Source: a virus
Virus record (IMG/VR): IMGVR_UViG_3300029908_000059
Location: 1 to 40,852 of that record
Direction: 5' to 3' (one strand)
Length of the DNA: 40,852 nucleotides
Every line of letters starts with the position of its first letter. Position 1 is the stretch's first letter. The notes under the pieces were generated by a model. That model saw nothing but the letters and a program-made list of their open reading frames with translations. It was not told the origin of the DNA and did no database searches. Of the stretch, positions 39,484 through 40,852 are shown one piece after another. A program made the translations under genes and the position numbers.

Positions 39484-39485
39484 CT

Positions 39486-40852
39486 TTAATAACCACCATT
39501 AGGATTTGTTTGTGCATTCCGGCGAGAATCTCTGGCTTGAAGATGCTGGCTAACTATTCCAGCTACCTGCTGTGGATCGGCAGAATTAGAATGAACATTT
39601 ATAACAATATTTTCAGACCCTTTAGAAACTTCGTAATACTTCTTTGTGGCAAGATAGGCGTCATTCGCATTGCTTGTTTGTGCTATTTTATCGCCCGCAC
39701 TCTTCCATTTACCTTGAGTCATTTCCCAATAGGCAAAATCAAGCTGCTGCTGTCTTGTAGAGCCATGAATATCAAAACCCATATGCGCTTTGAATGCCGC
39801 CTGCCTATCGGGATGTAGTTGCATTACGCCATACGCCTCATTTGGCATACCCTTCGCCTCCGATCCTTGGCCGTATGCATTTGGATCTAGCCTGCTATAG
39901 CTTTCATCTTGAAATGCTTTTATTATTCCGGCTATTTGATCTTTAGTAAATTTATTTTTCCCTCCACCGCTTCCGGGGCCAAAAACTTGTGCATTTGGGT
40001 CTATGCTATGCACACTAAATAAATCACTCCATGATGGCATGCTCCAGTCCCAAAACTTGCTAGATGCAGCGGCTTTTTCTGCCGGAGTCATCGATCTAAT
40101 TCCAGCTCCATTAATATTATCCCGCATATTAAGCAATGCATCGCCAAGCTTATCTGCACTGGGCAAATAATTGATGAATGCGGTAACTGCATTGAAAAAA
40201 CTAGTCATAGCGGGAGCTAAGTGATCAGCCACTGTCATTTCAAATTTATCTATCGCCAGATGCAACTCTGCCGTGGATTGCCCAAATGCTGTTAATGCGG
40301 CAATCCCTTCATCCGTATTATTATATTTTGAATATGATTGATATTTAGACTCTGATTCTCCCATCAAATTAGAAGTGTCGGCGAGGCCCGGAATTGCCTT
40401 TAATAAATCAGAATATATTGCTTGCGCCTTAATCGGATCATTAGAAAGTGTTTTTAAAATAACATCCTTATTGGCGGCCATTTCTTTGCGAGCCTCTTCA
40501 GGTGTGAGGGCCTCAGACCAGCGCACGCCCAAACGAGCCAACGCACCAGCGCCTTCACCACCCTTGCCCTGAGTAATTGCTGCATTTATAAAATTAGAAA
40601 AATCTTTGTATTTATCCAATGCAGAAGAAACACTAATATTCGGGCTTATTGCATGCAAAGCATTAGCGAATGTCATGGCATTTTGTGCCATTACACCCCA
40701 CTGAGTCGCCATATTAGTTATGCCAACGGCGCTATTCGCCTGTGATTGCATAAACAATGTTAAAGCGCCGAGAGCCGCCAAAGCGGAAGCTCCCATCGTT
40801 ATCATTGTCTCGTTTACTTCTTTAAGTGTTTTACTAAAATCTTTTAGCTTCT
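39486..40852 (-). CDS. Tape-measure protein, C-terminal part, with lysozyme-like domain
   Basis: Partial; the frame stays open to the right edge. An ATG at 40805 exists but codons upstream of it (KLKDFSKTLKEVNET) continue the protein. The visible 440+ residues include an N-terminal helical/hydrophobic part (GASALAALGALTLFMQSQAN) and a C-terminal muralytic domain: IKAFQDESYSRLDPNAYG, EAYGVMQLHPDRQAAF, DFAYWEMTQGKWKSAG, like phage tail lysozymes. Typical of tape measures that cut peptidoglycan during injection. Confidence 0.82.
   Translation of the reverse strand, partial: KLKDFSKTLKEVNETMITMGASALAALGALTLFMQSQANSAVGITNMATQWGVMAQNAMTFANALHAISPNISVSSALDKYKDFSNFINAAITQGKGGEGAGALARLGVRWSEALTPEEARKEMAANKDVILKTLSNDPIKAQAIYSDLLKAIPGLADTSNLMGESESKYQSYSKYNNTDEGIAALTAFGQSTAELHLAIDKFEMTVADHLAPAMTSFFNAVTAFINYLPSADKLGDALLNMRDNINGAGIRSMTPAEKAAASSKFWDWSMPSWSDLFSVHSIDPNAQVFGPGSGGGKNKFTKDQIAGIIKAFQDESYSRLDPNAYGQGSEAKGMPNEAYGVMQLHPDRQAAFKAHMGFDIHGSTRQQQLDFAYWEMTQGKWKSAGDKIAQTSNANDAYLATKKYYEVSKGSENIVINVHSNSADPQQVAGIVSQHLQARDSRRNAQTNPNGGY

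Noticed and set aside
1-40852. CRISPR arrays, integrase and attachment sites
   Set aside because: I looked for regularly spaced repeats, tyrosine or serine recombinase motifs and tRNA-overlapping direct repeats and found none. The tRNA at 2204 is complete, not an attachment-site fragment that I can support.

Overview
This window is most of the genome of a tailed bacteriophage or prophage of a Gram-negative host. The host type is inferred from an Rz/Rz1-like spanin pair whose outer partner has a lipobox. The DNA is AT-rich. I see no integrase or attachment site. The tail genes (baseplate J-like protein, gp25/46-like initiator, gp138-like spike, plug, hub, Dit-like protein) point to a simple contractile tail, although sheath and tube genes are not in the window. 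The left edge cuts a probable capsid gene and the right edge cuts the tape-measure gene, both on the minus strand. This fits a circular or permuted genome in which the missing connector, sheath and tube genes would join the two ends.

Layout. (1) Minus strand, 8447 down to 1: small and large terminase, an HNH endonuclease, portal, a small Cys protein, a MuF-like head protein carrying an intein, a tRNA-Met(CAT), a terminator, a DUF2213-like scaffold/protease, a cement protein, and capsid (partial). (2) 8448-8851: AT-rich intergenic region with direct and inverted copies of TGGACGGGT/TGGACTAGT, a candidate replication origin or control region. (3) Plus strand, 8852-18080: Toprim/VirE-like primase-helicase, RecD-like helicase, KTSC protein, Sak4-like ATPase, DUF669-like SSB, SF2 helicase and small proteins. 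(4) Minus strand, 18028-18619: an HTH repressor candidate and a VRR-NUC-like nuclease, divergent from (5) plus strand, 18744-25521: many small accessory genes, an IS1595 transposase remnant and a DNA methyltransferase. (6) Minus strand, 40852 down to 25649: tape measure, baseplate, tail fibres and SGNH hydrolase, then lysis genes.

Regulation visible in the sequence: three sigma70-like promoters (11539, 14031, 18681) each carry the same palindrome AGCAATTWAATTGCT between -35 and -10. They look like a phage repressor regulon, with the HTH gene at 18383-18619 as the obvious candidate regulator. That gene itself appears to have a promoter giving a leaderless transcript.

The most striking element lies at 2323-3171. 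A 283-residue intein interrupts the conserved C-terminal NCRC motif of the MuF-like protein. On the opposite strand, fully inside the intein DNA (2383-3156) and in codon register with it, is a 257-codon ORF that looks like an HTH plus Vsr/EDxHD-type homing endonuclease, with its own promoter and ribosome binding site. The -35 box of that promoter coincides with the intein C-terminal splice junction. This is a candidate for an undescribed genetic organisation: an intein and its mobility nuclease encoded antisense to each other in the same DNA.
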